From assembly GCF_000720185.1 (NCBI RefSeq), contig NZ_JOIY01000060.1, forward strand, positions 1 to 41,676: DNA of 41,676 bases, in the 5' to 3' direction. Every line of letters starts with the position of its first letter. Position 1 is the first letter of the stretch. Of this stretch, positions 8,312 through 15,991 are shown piece after piece. Made by a program: the position numbers and the translations under genes. The stretch is from Streptomyces sp. NRRL S-340 (GTDB taxonomy: Bacteria; Actinomycetota; Actinomycetes; Streptomycetales; Streptomycetaceae). The notes under the pieces are model-generated. The model was not told where the DNA came from, made no database searches, and worked only from the letters and a program-made list of their open reading frames with translations.

Positions 8312-9109
8312 ATGGCACCCACACCACCCCGTCACAGCGGCACACGTGTCCATGTGGTCAGCGACGTGCACGGCAACGCCCGTGACCTGGCCCGGGCCGG
8401 CGAGGGTGCCGACGCCCTGATCTGCCTCGGCGATCTGATCCTCTTCCTCGACTACGCCGACCACTCGCGCGGGATCTTCCCCGACCTGTTCGGCGTGGAG
8501 AACGCGGACCGCATCGTCGAGCTGCGCACCGCCCGCCGCTTCGGCGAGGCACGCGAACTCGGCGCGCGGCTGTGGGCCGGCCTGGACGGCGACCGCGCCC
8601 AGGTCGTCGAACAGGCCGTGCGCAAGCAGTACGCCGAACTCTTCGCCGCCTTCCCCGCCCCGACGTACGCCACCTACGGCAATGTCGACATGCCGCCCCT
8701 GTGGCCGGAGTACGCCCGCGAGGGCACCACCGTTCTCGACGGCGAACGCGTCGAGATCGGCGGCCGCGTCTTCGGCTTCGTCGGCGGCGGCCTGCGCACC
8801 CCCATGAGAACGCCGTTCGAGATCAGCGACGAGGAGTACGCCGCGAAGATCGAGGCGGTCGGCGAGGTCGACGTGCTGTGCACCCACATCCCGCCCGACG
8901 TGCCCGAACTCGTCTACGACACCGTCGCCCGCCGCTTCGAACGCGGCAGCCGCGCCCTGCTCGACGCCATCCGCCGCACCCGCCCCCGCTACGCCCTGTT
9001 CGGCCACGTCCACCAGCCGCTGGTCCGGCGCATGCGCGTCGGCGCCACCGAGTGCGTGAACGTCGGCCACTTCGCCCGCACCGGCACACCCTGGGCCCTG
9101 ACGTGGTGA
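8312..9109 (+). CDS. Metallophosphoesterase family protein
   Basis: 265 residues from ATG 8312. Calcineurin-type metal-binding blocks are visible: SDVHGN (17-22), LGDLIL (39-44), YGNVD (122-126), CTHIPPD and FGHVHQP near the C terminus. In the third block the usual GNHD/E reads GNVD, so the histidine that often assists catalysis is Val125. The fold should bind two metals and hydrolyse a phosphoester, but the substrate cannot be told. ATG 8312 is preferred because the long upstream open stretch has no SD or conserved character and TACCCT lies 8 nt before it. It is probably cytosolic, since no signal peptide is present. Confidence 0.82.
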   Translation: MAPTPPRHSGTRVHVVSDVHGNARDLARAGEGADALICLGDLILFLDYADHSRGIFPDLFGVENADRIVELRTARRFGEARELGARLWAGLDGDRAQVVEQAVRKQYAELFAAFPAPTYATYGNVDMPPLWPEYAREGTTVLDGERVEIGGRVFGFVGGGLRTPMRTPFEISDEEYAAKIEAVGEVDVLCTHIPPDVPELVYDTVARRFERGSRALLDAIRRTRPRYALFGHVHQPLVRRMRVGATECVNVGHFARTGTPWALTW

Positions 9110-9252
9110 CCACGTCCACCCGCGGGCGCGTCCTTCCCGCCATGTCCGCAGGTGGGGGTGGAGTCCGCCGCTCGCCTGCGCGGTAGCCTTCACGCTGCAC
9201 ACCCGTGCGCACGACGACCGACTTCCGGCCCGTATCTGGAGGAGCCACGGCG

Positions 9253-9723
9253 ATGGCGGAACACACCAGCTCGAGCATCACGATCGAGGCGGCCCCCGCC
9301 GACGTCATGGGGGTGATCGCCGACTTCGCCCGCTACCCCGACTGGACCGGCGAGGTCAAGGAGGCCGAGGTCCTCAGCACGGACGGCCGCGGCCGCGCCG
9401 AGCAGGTCCGCCTGGTCATGGACGCGGGCGCCATCAAGGACGACCAGACCCTCGCCTACACCTGGACCGGTGACGACGAGGTCTCCTGGACCCTGGTCAA
9501 GTCCCAGATGCTGCGCTCCCTCGACGGCTCCTACCTGCTCCGGCCGGCCGGCGCGGGCGCCACGGAGGTCACGTACCGCCTCACCGTCGACGTCAAGATC
9601 CCCATGCTCGGCATGATCAAGCGCAAGGCCGAGAAGGTCATCATCGACCGCGCCCTGGCGGGACTGAAGAAGCGGGTCGAGTCGGGCGAGACCCACGACG
9701 GGTTCCACGAGTCCGAGAAGTAG
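9253..9723 (+). CDS. SRPBCC (START-like, polyketide cyclase/dehydrase) protein
   Basis: 156 residues from ATG 9253, with GGAGGAG (9238-9244) 8 nt upstream. The sequence begins with the SITIEAAPADVMGVIADFARYPDW strand-helix typical of SRPBCC ligand-binding folds and ends in a long helix (KRKAEKVIIDRALAGLKKRVE). These proteins bind hydrophobic ligands in a deep pocket; no enzyme activity can be assigned. Directly upstream of an ArsA-like gene, it has the same pairing as Rv2185c and Rv2184c in mycobacteria, which suggests a shared function in lipid or membrane-protein handling (inference). Confidence 0.82.
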   Translation: MAEHTSSSITIEAAPADVMGVIADFARYPDWTGEVKEAEVLSTDGRGRAEQVRLVMDAGAIKDDQTLAYTWTGDDEVSWTLVKSQMLRSLDGSYLLRPAGAGATEVTYRLTVDVKIPMLGMIKRKAEKVIIDRALAGLKKRVESGETHDGFHESEK

Positions 9724-9793
9724 CGGAAGCCGCAGGGCCACGCCGCCACTGCCCGCCCCGCGTCAGGGCTCACCGTCCGCCGGGCGCGTGCCG

Positions 9794-9827
9794 CCGCGGG
9801 CCGCGCGTCCTGACGCGCCGGCCGCGG
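9794..9827 (+). terminator. Strong hairpin after the SRPBCC gene
   Basis: CCGCGG...GCGCGTC, loop CT, GACGCGC...CCGCGG folds into a 16-position stem with two mismatches. It lies 70 nt past the stop, with no T run. Confidence 0.55.
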
Positions 9828-9949
9828 GAGGTCCGCAGGGGCGCGCCGGTGCCGGCGGCACGAGCGCGCGGAGCGCGTGGCGCCGAGCACGCACGCGCCG
9901 GCGGCACCGGCCCGGGCGCCCCGCAGGCGGACGAGCCGCCGGACACGGC

Positions 9950-9955
9950 TAGCGT
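9950..9955 (+). promoter_or_regulatory. TAGCGT -10-like hexamer, leaderless ArsA-like gene
   Basis: TAGCGT lies 8 nt before ATG 9964, with no SD between. Confidence 0.35.
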
Positions 9956-9963
9956 TCAGCCCC

Positions 9964-11139
9964 ATGCGCACCCTGCTGATCACCGGACCGGGCGGTTCCG
10001 GTCGTACCACCGTGGCCGCGGCCACCGCGACCGCCGCCGCCCGCGAGGGCACCCGCACCCTCGTCCTCAGCGGCGACCGCACCGACACCCTCGGCGCGGC
10101 CCTGGGAGTGCCCACCGGCGCGCGCCCCGGACCGGCCGCCCCGGACCTCACCGCCTGGCGTCCCGACGCCGCCGCCGGCTTCCGGGCCGACCTCGCCGCC
10201 TTCCAGGACCGCGCCGCGAGCGTCCTCGACCTGCTGGGAGCCTCCCGGCTGGACGCCGAGGAGGTCACCCCCCTGCCCGGCGCCGAGGAACTCGCCCTGC
10301 TGCGCGCGCTGCGCGACGCCGCCCTCAGCGAGCGCTTCGAGCTGCTGGTCGTCGACCTGCCGCCCGCTCCGCAGGCCCTGGCCCTGCTCGCCCTCCCCGC
10401 GGAACTCCGCCGCTACCTGCGCCGCCTGCTGCCGCCCGAGCGGCAGGCCGCCCGCGCCCTGCGCCCGGTCCTCGGCCGCCTCGCCGGTGTCCCCATGCCC
10501 GCCGACCGGTTCTACGAGACGGCCGCCCGCTGGGACGTCGAGCTGGCCGCCGTCGAGGCCGTCGTCGCCGACCCGGGCACCGCCGTCCGGCTGGTCGCCG
10601 AGCCCGGCCCGGCCGGCACCGACGCCGTCCGCGACACCGCCCTGGGCCTGGCCGTGCGCGCCCTGCCCGTCGAGTCCCTGGTCGCCAGCCGCGTCCTGCC
10701 CGACGCCCCGGCGGACTCCTGGCTGGCCGGTCCGGCCGCCCAGCAGCGCAAGGCTTTGGAGGAGTGGGGCCAGACGTACACCGTCCACCCGGCCGCCCAC
10801 CTGGGCCGGGACCCGCGCGGCCCGGACGACCTCGGCGCCCTCGCCGTCCCCGCGACCGGACCGGCCCCCCTCACCGCCCCCGTCGAGTGGCCCGTCGAGG
10901 ACCGGCTGGCCGAGGACGGCGTCCTGGTGTGGCACATCCCGCTGCCCGGCGCCCGGCGCGACGAACTGGACCTCGTGCGGCGCGGCGACGAACTCGTGCT
11001 CACCGCCGGCGGTTTCCGCCGCATCGTGGGCCTCCCCTCGGCGCTGCGCCGCTGCACCGTGGCCGGCGCCGCCCTGCGCGAGGGCGAGCTGCGCATCAGG
11101 TTCGCGCCGGACCCGGCGCTCTGGCCCCGCGACAGGTGA
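9964..11139 (+). CDS. ArsA/Get3-like protein with C-terminal HSP20-like domain and altered P-loop
   Basis: 391 residues. The N terminus (RTLLITGPGGSGRTTVA) aligns with the ArsA/Get3 deviant Walker A motif GKGGVGKT, but Pro9 and Arg14 stand where both lysines are expected. VVDLPPAPQALALLALP matches the family's DTAPTGHTLRLLxLP block. The last 65 residues (WHIPLPGARRDELDLVRRGDE and following) look like the alpha-crystallin/HSP20-type domain found at the C terminus of many actinobacterial ArsA-like proteins. No arsenic genes are nearby, so arsenite transport is unlikely; handling of hydrophobic clients as in Get3 is one idea. ATP hydrolysis may be weak or absent. Confidence 0.8.
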   Translation: MRTLLITGPGGSGRTTVAAATATAAAREGTRTLVLSGDRTDTLGAALGVPTGARPGPAAPDLTAWRPDAAAGFRADLAAFQDRAASVLDLLGASRLDAEEVTPLPGAEELALLRALRDAALSERFELLVVDLPPAPQALALLALPAELRRYLRRLLPPERQAARALRPVLGRLAGVPMPADRFYETAARWDVELAAVEAVVADPGTAVRLVAEPGPAGTDAVRDTALGLAVRALPVESLVASRVLPDAPADSWLAGPAAQQRKALEEWGQTYTVHPAAHLGRDPRGPDDLGALAVPATGPAPLTAPVEWPVEDRLAEDGVLVWHIPLPGARRDELDLVRRGDELVLTAGGFRRIVGLPSALRRCTVAGAALREGELRIRFAPDPALWPRDR

Positions 11140-11159
11140 ACCGGCGCCCCGCGTTCGGG

Positions 11160-11165
11160 TAACGT
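11160..11165 (+). promoter_or_regulatory. TAACGT -10-like hexamer upstream of the SCO2127-like gene
   Basis: TAACGT lies 31 nt before ATG 11197, leaving room for a short leader that contains the AGGAG near 11186. Confidence 0.3.
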
Positions 11166-11196
11166 CGGAAGGACGAACCGTAGTCAGGAGTGCGCC

Positions 11197-11808
11197 ATGA
11201 GCGAAGAGCGCCCACCGTCCGACGACGCCGCACGGGACGACGCCGCTCAGCGGACCGAGGAGGAGCGCCGGGCCGCGGACGCGGACGCGTGGGCCACGGC
11301 CTGCGCGGAGGACCTGGAGGCGGAGAAGGCCCGGCGCCGCGCCCGGTACGGGCCGCCCCCGGGTTCGGCCGCCGAGGAACTGCGCAAGCTCGTCGACACC
11401 GTCGCCGACAAGCTGTCCTCGCTGCGCTCACCGCTGCTCGGCCCGGTCGCCGGGCCCGCCGCCCAGGAGATGGTGCGGCAGGTCGTGCAACAGGCCAGGG
11501 CCGCCGTGGAACCGGTCCGCGAACGCAATCCGGACGTGTTCGGCCACCTCGCGGCGGCCGGCGGCGAACTGCTCGCCGCCTACCGCTCCGCCGTCCAGGC
11601 CCAGGAACGCCGCTGGACCTCCCGTACGGGCGGCGCCGAGGACGACCGCAGGGACGGCGGCCCCGGCGAGGACGGCCCGTGGGACAGCCCCCGCCGAGGC
11701 CCGCAGGACGGCCCGCACACCCGTCCGAGCGGCGGCGGGGAGGGGCCCGGCGACCGCCGCGACAAGGGCGAGGGCACCGGCGGCGGGGAACGCATCGACC
11801 TGGACTGA
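11197..11808 (+). CDS. SCO2127-like (DUF5304-type) protein upstream of glucokinase
   Basis: 203 residues, no signal peptide. Residues 1-55 are Glu/Asp/Ala/Arg-rich and probably helical. Residues 60-135 hold the recognisable core (SAAEELRKLVDTVADKL, EMVRQVVQQARAAVEPV, NPDVFGHLAAAGGELLAAYRSAV). The C-terminal 60 residues are Gly/Asp/Arg/Pro-rich and disordered-looking. AGGAG precedes ATG 11197. It lies just upstream of glkA on the same strand. In S. coelicolor the gene in this position, SCO2127, has been linked to glucose sensitivity and glucokinase activity in carbon catabolite repression (from memory). The biochemical function is unknown; the domain name is my best recollection. Confidence 0.8.
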   Translation: MSEERPPSDDAARDDAAQRTEEERRAADADAWATACAEDLEAEKARRRARYGPPPGSAAEELRKLVDTVADKLSSLRSPLLGPVAGPAAQEMVRQVVQQARAAVEPVRERNPDVFGHLAAAGGELLAAYRSAVQAQERRWTSRTGGAEDDRRDGGPGEDGPWDSPRRGPQDGPHTRPSGGGEGPGDRRDKGEGTGGGERIDLD

Positions 11809-11821
11809 CCCTCCGCCGGGA

Positions 11822-11849
11822 CACTGCCGCCGGGACCCCGACGGCAGTG
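11822..11849 (+). terminator. Hairpin between the SCO2127-like gene and glkA
   Basis: CACTGCCG (11822-11829) pairs perfectly with CGGCAGTG (11842-11849), and the loop can add CGGG/CCCG. It lies 13 nt past the upstream stop and 50 nt before glkA, so it may partly separate the two transcripts. TACGGT (11857-11862) just after it could be a glkA -10. Confidence 0.55.
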
Positions 11850-11898
11850 CCTCGGGTACGGTTGGCCGTAGCGGGGCTCGACCGGAACTGAGGGATTC

Positions 11899-12852
11899 AT
11901 GGGACTCACCATCGGCGTCGACATCGGCGGCACGAAGATCGCGGCCGGCGTGGTCGACGAGGAAGGCAACATCCTCTCGACCTTCAAGGTGCCGACCCCC
12001 ACCACACCCGAGGCCATCGTGGACGCCATCGCCTCGGCGGTGGAGGGCGCACGCGCGGGGCACGACATCGTCGGCGTGGGCATCGGCGCCGCCGGATACG
12101 TCAACCGGCAGCGCTCCACCGTCTACTTCGCGCCCAACATCGACTGGCGCCAGGAGCCGCTCAAGGAGAAGGTCCAGGCACGCGTCGGCCTCCCCGTCGT
12201 CGTGGAGAACGACGCGAACGCCGCGGCCTGGGGCGAGTACAAGTTCGGTGCCGGCAAGGGCCACCGCAACGTCATCTGCATCACGCTCGGCACCGGCCTC
12301 GGCGGCGGCATCATCATCGGCAACAAGCTGCGCCGCGGGCACTTCGGCGTGGCCGCCGAGTTCGGGCACATCCGGATGGTCCCGGACGGCCTGCTGTGCG
12401 GCTGCGGCTCGCAGGGCTGCTGGGAGCAGTACGCCTCCGGGCGCGCCCTCGTGCGCTACGCCAAGCAGCGCGCCAACGCCACCCCGGAGCGCGCCGAGGT
12501 GCTGCTCGCCCTCGGCGACGGCACCCCGGACGGCATCGAGGGCAAGCACATCTCCATGGCCGCCCGCCAGGGCTGCCCGGTCGCCGTCGACTCCTACCGC
12601 GAGCTGGCCCGCTGGGCCGGTGCGGGCCTGGCCGACCTGGCGTCCCTGTTCGACCCGTCCGCCTTCATCGTGGGCGGCGGCCTCTCCGACGAGGGCGACC
12701 TGGTCCTCGACCCCATCCGCAAGTCGTACAAGCGGTGGCTGGTCGGCGGCAACTGGCGTCCGGTCGCGGACGTGATCGCCGCCCAGCTCGGCAACAAGGC
12801 CGGACTGGTGGGCGCGGCCGACCTGGCCAGGGAGCCCGACCCGGTCATGTGA
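11899..12852 (+). CDS. glkA: ROK-family glucokinase
   Basis: 317 residues, the length I recall for S. coelicolor GlkA. DIGGTKI (8-14) is the phosphate-binding loop; ENDANAA (103-109) carries the catalytic Asp105; EFGHIRM with CGCGSQGCWE (167-176) is the ROK zinc site (His157, Cys167, Cys169, Cys174). It phosphorylates glucose to glucose-6-phosphate with ATP and in Streptomyces is central to carbon catabolite repression independent of the PTS. GAGGG precedes ATG 11899. The SCO2127-like gene upstream and the hairpin downstream frame it. Corynebacterium glk (cg2399) sits beside pimB' too, so the placement is old. Confidence 0.95.
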   Translation: MGLTIGVDIGGTKIAAGVVDEEGNILSTFKVPTPTTPEAIVDAIASAVEGARAGHDIVGVGIGAAGYVNRQRSTVYFAPNIDWRQEPLKEKVQARVGLPVVVENDANAAAWGEYKFGAGKGHRNVICITLGTGLGGGIIIGNKLRRGHFGVAAEFGHIRMVPDGLLCGCGSQGCWEQYASGRALVRYAKQRANATPERAEVLLALGDGTPDGIEGKHISMAARQGCPVAVDSYRELARWAGAGLADLASLFDPSAFIVGGGLSDEGDLVLDPIRKSYKRWLVGGNWRPVADVIAAQLGNKAGLVGAADLAREPDPVM

Positions 12853-12858
12853 GGCACC

Positions 12859-12891
12859 CGCCGCGGGGGCCGGCTCCGGCCGCCCGCGGCG
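12859..12891 (+). terminator. Strong glkA terminator hairpin
   Basis: CGCCGCGGG-GGCCGG, loop CT, CCGGCC-g-CCCGCGGCG forms a 15-bp stem with one bulge, starting 7 nt after the glkA stop codon. Confidence 0.7.
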
Positions 12892-13057
12892 CACACGAGG
12901 CCATGAGCGCCCACCGTCCCCTCCGTCCGGGCCGGTGGGCGCCGTCGTACGGGCAGGCCGCGGGCCGGCGCAGGAGACCGCGGGGACGGCGGACCGGCGC
13001 GCGCGGGTACCCGGGAGACCGGGCGGACCGCCGTGCGGGAGCGGTTCCGCCGCCGCG

Positions 13058-13063
13058 TATGTT
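13058..13063 (+). promoter_or_regulatory. TATGTT -10-like hexamer, leaderless EEP gene
   Basis: TATGTT lies 7 nt before ATG 13071 and overlaps the in-frame ATG at 13059. This favours 13071 as the start of a leaderless message. Confidence 0.4.
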
Positions 13064-13070
13064 GATCGTC

Positions 13071-13817
13071 ATGCAGCTGCCCAACTCCCGCACTGAACCC
13101 GACGGTTCCGCCGTCGTCCGCGTCCTGAGCCTGAACATCCGGTCGATGCGGGACGACACCGCCGCCCTCGCCCGGCTGATCAGCGCCTGCGCGCCCGATC
13201 TGGTCCTCCTCCAGGAGGCGCCCCGGTTCTTCCGCTGGCGCAAGAAGCTGGCGCGGCTGGCCTCGGCGTCGGACCTGGTCGTCCTCACCGGCGGTGCGAC
13301 GGCCGCGGGGCCGGCGGTGCTGTGCTCGCTGCGGGCCACGGTCGAGCGCACCGAGGACGTCCTGCTGCCGCTCACCCCCGGCCTGCACCGGCGCGGCTTC
13401 GCCACCGCCGTGGTCCGGTTCGGGGGCGCCCGGCTCGGTGTGCTCGGCTGCCACCTCTCGCTCGACAAGGAGGAGCGGTACGCCCAGAGCGGCATGCTCC
13501 TGGACCGGATGGCCGGGATGGGTGTGGAGCACGCGGTCGTGGGCGGCGACCTGAACGAGGGGCCGGAGGGACCCGCCTTCCGCCGGCTGGCCGGCGCGCT
13601 CCAGGACGGCTGGGCCACGGCGCCGTGGGGCGGCGAGCACACCTGGACGGCCCGCGACCCGCACCGGCGTATCGACGCGCTGTTCGCGACGCGGGGCGTC
13701 GAGGTGCTCGGCTGCGGGGTGCCGCACGGTCTGCCCTCGGTGACGGAGGCGGACCTGAAGGCGGCCACGGACCACCTTCCGGTCCTGGCGGCCCTCCGCA
13801 TCCCGGCCGGCGCCTGA
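13071..13817 (+). CDS. Endonuclease/exonuclease/phosphatase (EEP) family protein
   Basis: 248 residues. EEP landmarks are in order: VLSLNIRSM (metal-site Asn), LVLLQEAP (metal-binding Glu), GVLGCHLSL, VGGDLNEGP (catalytic Asp/Asn), RRIDALFA and TDHLPVLAAL (catalytic His). The fold cleaves phosphodiesters in nucleic acids or sphingolipid-like headgroups; the specific substrate cannot be told. No signal peptide is visible. An alternative start at ATG 13059 would add four residues. It is convergent with the membrane-protein gene at 13930 and separated from glkA by the terminator at 12859-12891, so it probably has its own promoter. Confidence 0.85.
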   Translation: MQLPNSRTEPDGSAVVRVLSLNIRSMRDDTAALARLISACAPDLVLLQEAPRFFRWRKKLARLASASDLVVLTGGATAAGPAVLCSLRATVERTEDVLLPLTPGLHRRGFATAVVRFGGARLGVLGCHLSLDKEERYAQSGMLLDRMAGMGVEHAVVGGDLNEGPEGPAFRRLAGALQDGWATAPWGGEHTWTARDPHRRIDALFATRGVEVLGCGVPHGLPSVTEADLKAATDHLPVLAALRIPAGA

Positions 13818-13831
13818 CGCTGACGCGCCCG

Positions 13832-13936
13832 GCGCCGGCGGCGCCCTGTCCCGCGCCCGGCGCGGCGGCGCCGTCCCGCCGCCCTGGACGACGGCGCCGT
13901 CCCGCCCTGGCCGGCGGCGCCCTCCTGCCCTAGACG
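13832..13936. repeat. Degenerate ~25-nt GC repeats between convergent genes
   Basis: Units of the form cggcggcgccgtcccgccct recur about four times between the EEP stop and the end of the membrane-protein gene; the last unit overlaps that gene's final codons. GGCGCC palindromes recur in each unit. Confidence 0.5.
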
Positions 13937-15021
13937 ACGGCCCCGCGGCCGGGGTCGTCGTCCTCCTCGTCGCCCGGGTTCATGCGGGCCACCAGGGTGG
14001 CGACACCGCCGATGAAACCGCCGATGCCGAGGGTGGTCAGCCACCAGGTCATGTCCCAGCCGAGCAGGACGGCCAGCAGGAGCAGGACGGGCCCGCCGAT
14101 CACGCCCAGCCAGGCGAACTTCGCGGTCGCGTCCGCCTCGGGCAGCGGCGGCGGCTCCGGCGGGACGAAGTGGCCCTCGTCGTCCGCGTCGAAGTCGTCG
14201 TCGGAGGGCTCGCGCGACGCGAAGTCGCGCGGACCCGTACCGGGTGCGGCGAGGCCGGGCGCGAAGGACACCGAGCTGCCCAACGGCTTGGCCGGGTTCT
14301 TCCCGCCGCCCTCGGCTCCGTCCGCGTCCGGCGGTTCGGGCAGCATCAGGTCCTCGATGGGCTTGAAGGGCCTGGCGCCCGGCGGGTCCGGCGGCTCCTG
14401 CCCGTATCCGGCGACGATCGCGGCCCACGCCGCCTCCTCGTCGAAGCCGGCCCCACCCGCATCGGACCCGGCGCCACCGGCGGAAGCCCCGGTGCCGCCG
14501 GAACCGGCGGGAGCCCCCGAGCCGTCGGCACCCGTGGAACTCCCGGGGCCACCGGCACCCCCGGCGCCGCCGGAACCGCGAGGACCGGCAGAACCCGCGG
14601 AATCCAGGGAGCGGCCGCCGGCCTCGGCCGGCTCCACGGCCTCGGAAGCCTTGACCGGCTCGGAAGCCTTGACCGGCTCGGAAGCCTTGACGGGCTCGGC
14701 GGGCAGCACCGTCTCCTCGGACCGCCCGGCGCTCCCCGGCCCCCCGGTCCGCGCCGACTCCACGACGTCCGCCGGGTCCACGGCATCCGCCGGTCCTTCG
14801 GCGTCCACGGCGCCCCCGGCGCCCACCGGAGCCGGGGCGCCCACCGGGCCCACGGCCTCCACCGATCCCACGGGATCCCCCGCCTGCACGGGCTCGACCG
14901 GCTTGACGTGGTCCCCGGGCCGCCCGGAGTCCGCTGCCCGTACCGGCTCCGCGGGCCGCGCCGGGTCGGCCGTGGGCTCGCGGTGCTCGCGGCCCTCGCG
15001 GTCGGAGTCGTGCTCAGCCAC
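13930..15021 (-). CDS. Low-complexity membrane protein with two C-terminal TM helices
   Basis: 363 residues from GTG 15021, in frame and 8 nt inside the end of the upstream hydrolase gene, with GGAAGGG upstream, so translation is probably coupled. The first ~190 residues are Ala/Pro/Gly/Glu-rich with short repeats, including EPVKAS three times. A more conserved block follows (EEAAWAAIVAGYGQEPPDPPGARPFKPIEDLMLPEPP), then acidic sequence, then two hydrophobic helices (WLGVIGGPVLLLLAVLLG; TWWLTTLGIGGFIGGVATLVA) and an acidic tail. I recognise no enzyme domain. It may be a cytoplasmic scaffold anchored in the membrane. Confidence 0.75.
   Translation of the reverse strand: MAEHDSDREGREHREPTADPARPAEPVRAADSGRPGDHVKPVEPVQAGDPVGSVEAVGPVGAPAPVGAGGAVDAEGPADAVDPADVVESARTGGPGSAGRSEETVLPAEPVKASEPVKASEPVKASEAVEPAEAGGRSLDSAGSAGPRGSGGAGGAGGPGSSTGADGSGAPAGSGGTGASAGGAGSDAGGAGFDEEAAWAAIVAGYGQEPPDPPGARPFKPIEDLMLPEPPDADGAEGGGKNPAKPLGSSVSFAPGLAAPGTGPRDFASREPSDDDFDADDEGHFVPPEPPPLPEADATAKFAWLGVIGGPVLLLLAVLLGWDMTWWLTTLGIGGFIGGVATLVARMNPGDEEDDDPGRGAVV
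14641..14698 (-). repeat. 18-nt tandem repeat inside the membrane-protein gene
   Basis: ctcggaagccttgaccgg occurs three times head to tail plus a partial copy, encoding the EPVKAS hexapeptide repeats. It is nearly perfect, so copy number may vary between strains. Confidence 0.85.
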
Positions 15022-15793
15022 CTGCGGCCGTCCCTTCCTTGCCGACACTGGGTGCGATCCGGCCGATGAAGGCGAGACTCTCCTCGAAGATCCGGTCCGC
15101 GTCGTGGTCCAACGTCGCGACGTGGTAGCTCTGTTCCAGCAGGATCTCCGTGACGTCCACGGAGGAGACCCGGCTGAGGATCCGCGCCGAGTCGGCGGGC
15201 GGCACCACGTGGTCCTGCGGGCTGCGCAGGAGCAGCAGCGGCTGCGTCACCTGCGCCAGTTCGCCGTCCACCAGCCGGAAGAAGGTCCGCAGGGAGTGCG
15301 CGCAGTGCAGCGGCACCCGGTCGTAGCCCAGCTCCGCGCCGTCCTCCTTCGCGATGTCGCTGGCGATGCCCTTCGTCGTGCGCACCAGGTGCCGGGCCAC
15401 GGGCAGCGCGTACGCGGACAGACCGTGCACCTTGTTGGCCGGGTTGACCACCACCACCCCGGCCACCGCGTCCCCGTGCTTGGCGGCGAGCCGCAGCGCC
15501 AGCGCGCCGCCCATGGACAGCCCGGCCACGAACACCCGCGCGCAGCGCTCGCTCAGGGCGCGCAGCTCGCGGTCCACCTCCGCGTACCAGTCCTGCCAGC
15601 CGGTGACCTGCATGTCCTCCCAGCGCGTGCCGTGCCCGGGCAGCAGCGGCAGCGAGACCGTCAGGCCGTGCTCGGCCAGGTGATCGGCCCAGGGGCGCAG
15701 CGACTGGGGGGAGCCGGTGAAGCCGTGGCAGAGGAGGACGCCGACCTCGCCGCCCTCGTGGCGGAACGGCTCGGCTCCGGGGAGGACCGGCAC
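15014..15793 (-). CDS. Alpha/beta hydrolase (carboxylesterase / monoacylglycerol lipase-like)
   Basis: 259 residues from GTG 15793, with AGGAG 6-7 nt upstream. LLCHGFTGSP forms the oxyanion hole, GLSMGG carries nucleophile Ser93, SPQDHVVPP supplies Asp194 and SYHVAT supplies His224. The layout matches small Est30-like carboxylesterases and bacterial monoacylglycerol lipases. There is no signal peptide, so it is cytosolic. It overlaps the following membrane-protein gene by 8 nt. The divergent neighbour is a PlsC-type acyltransferase, which suggests both act in glycerolipid turnover (inference). The exact ester substrate is open. Confidence 0.88.
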   Translation of the reverse strand: MPVLPGAEPFRHEGGEVGVLLCHGFTGSPQSLRPWADHLAEHGLTVSLPLLPGHGTRWEDMQVTGWQDWYAEVDRELRALSERCARVFVAGLSMGGALALRLAAKHGDAVAGVVVVNPANKVHGLSAYALPVARHLVRTTKGIASDIAKEDGAELGYDRVPLHCAHSLRTFFRLVDGELAQVTQPLLLLRSPQDHVVPPADSARILSRVSSVDVTEILLEQSYHVATLDHDADRIFEESLAFIGRIAPSVGKEGTAAGG

Positions 15794-15991
15794 GTCGGTC
15801 TCCTGTTCGTGAAGTGGGCTGGGCACGTCGGTGACAGGTGTGCGGCGCGGCAGGGTGGTGCGCCGACGGCACCCGGCAGCCGATCGCGGGTACTTCACCG
15901 TACGCGACGGCACTGACACCGACCAGGGCCGCAGGCGCCTTCCGCGCCGCTGCGGGTTATGGTCTGAGCGACACACACGGGAGGCAGTCGG

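Noticed and set aside
9964..11139. Arsenite efflux ATPase
   Set aside because: No arsB, arsC or arsR nearby, the P-loop is altered, and the locus matches a conserved non-arsenic neighbourhood.
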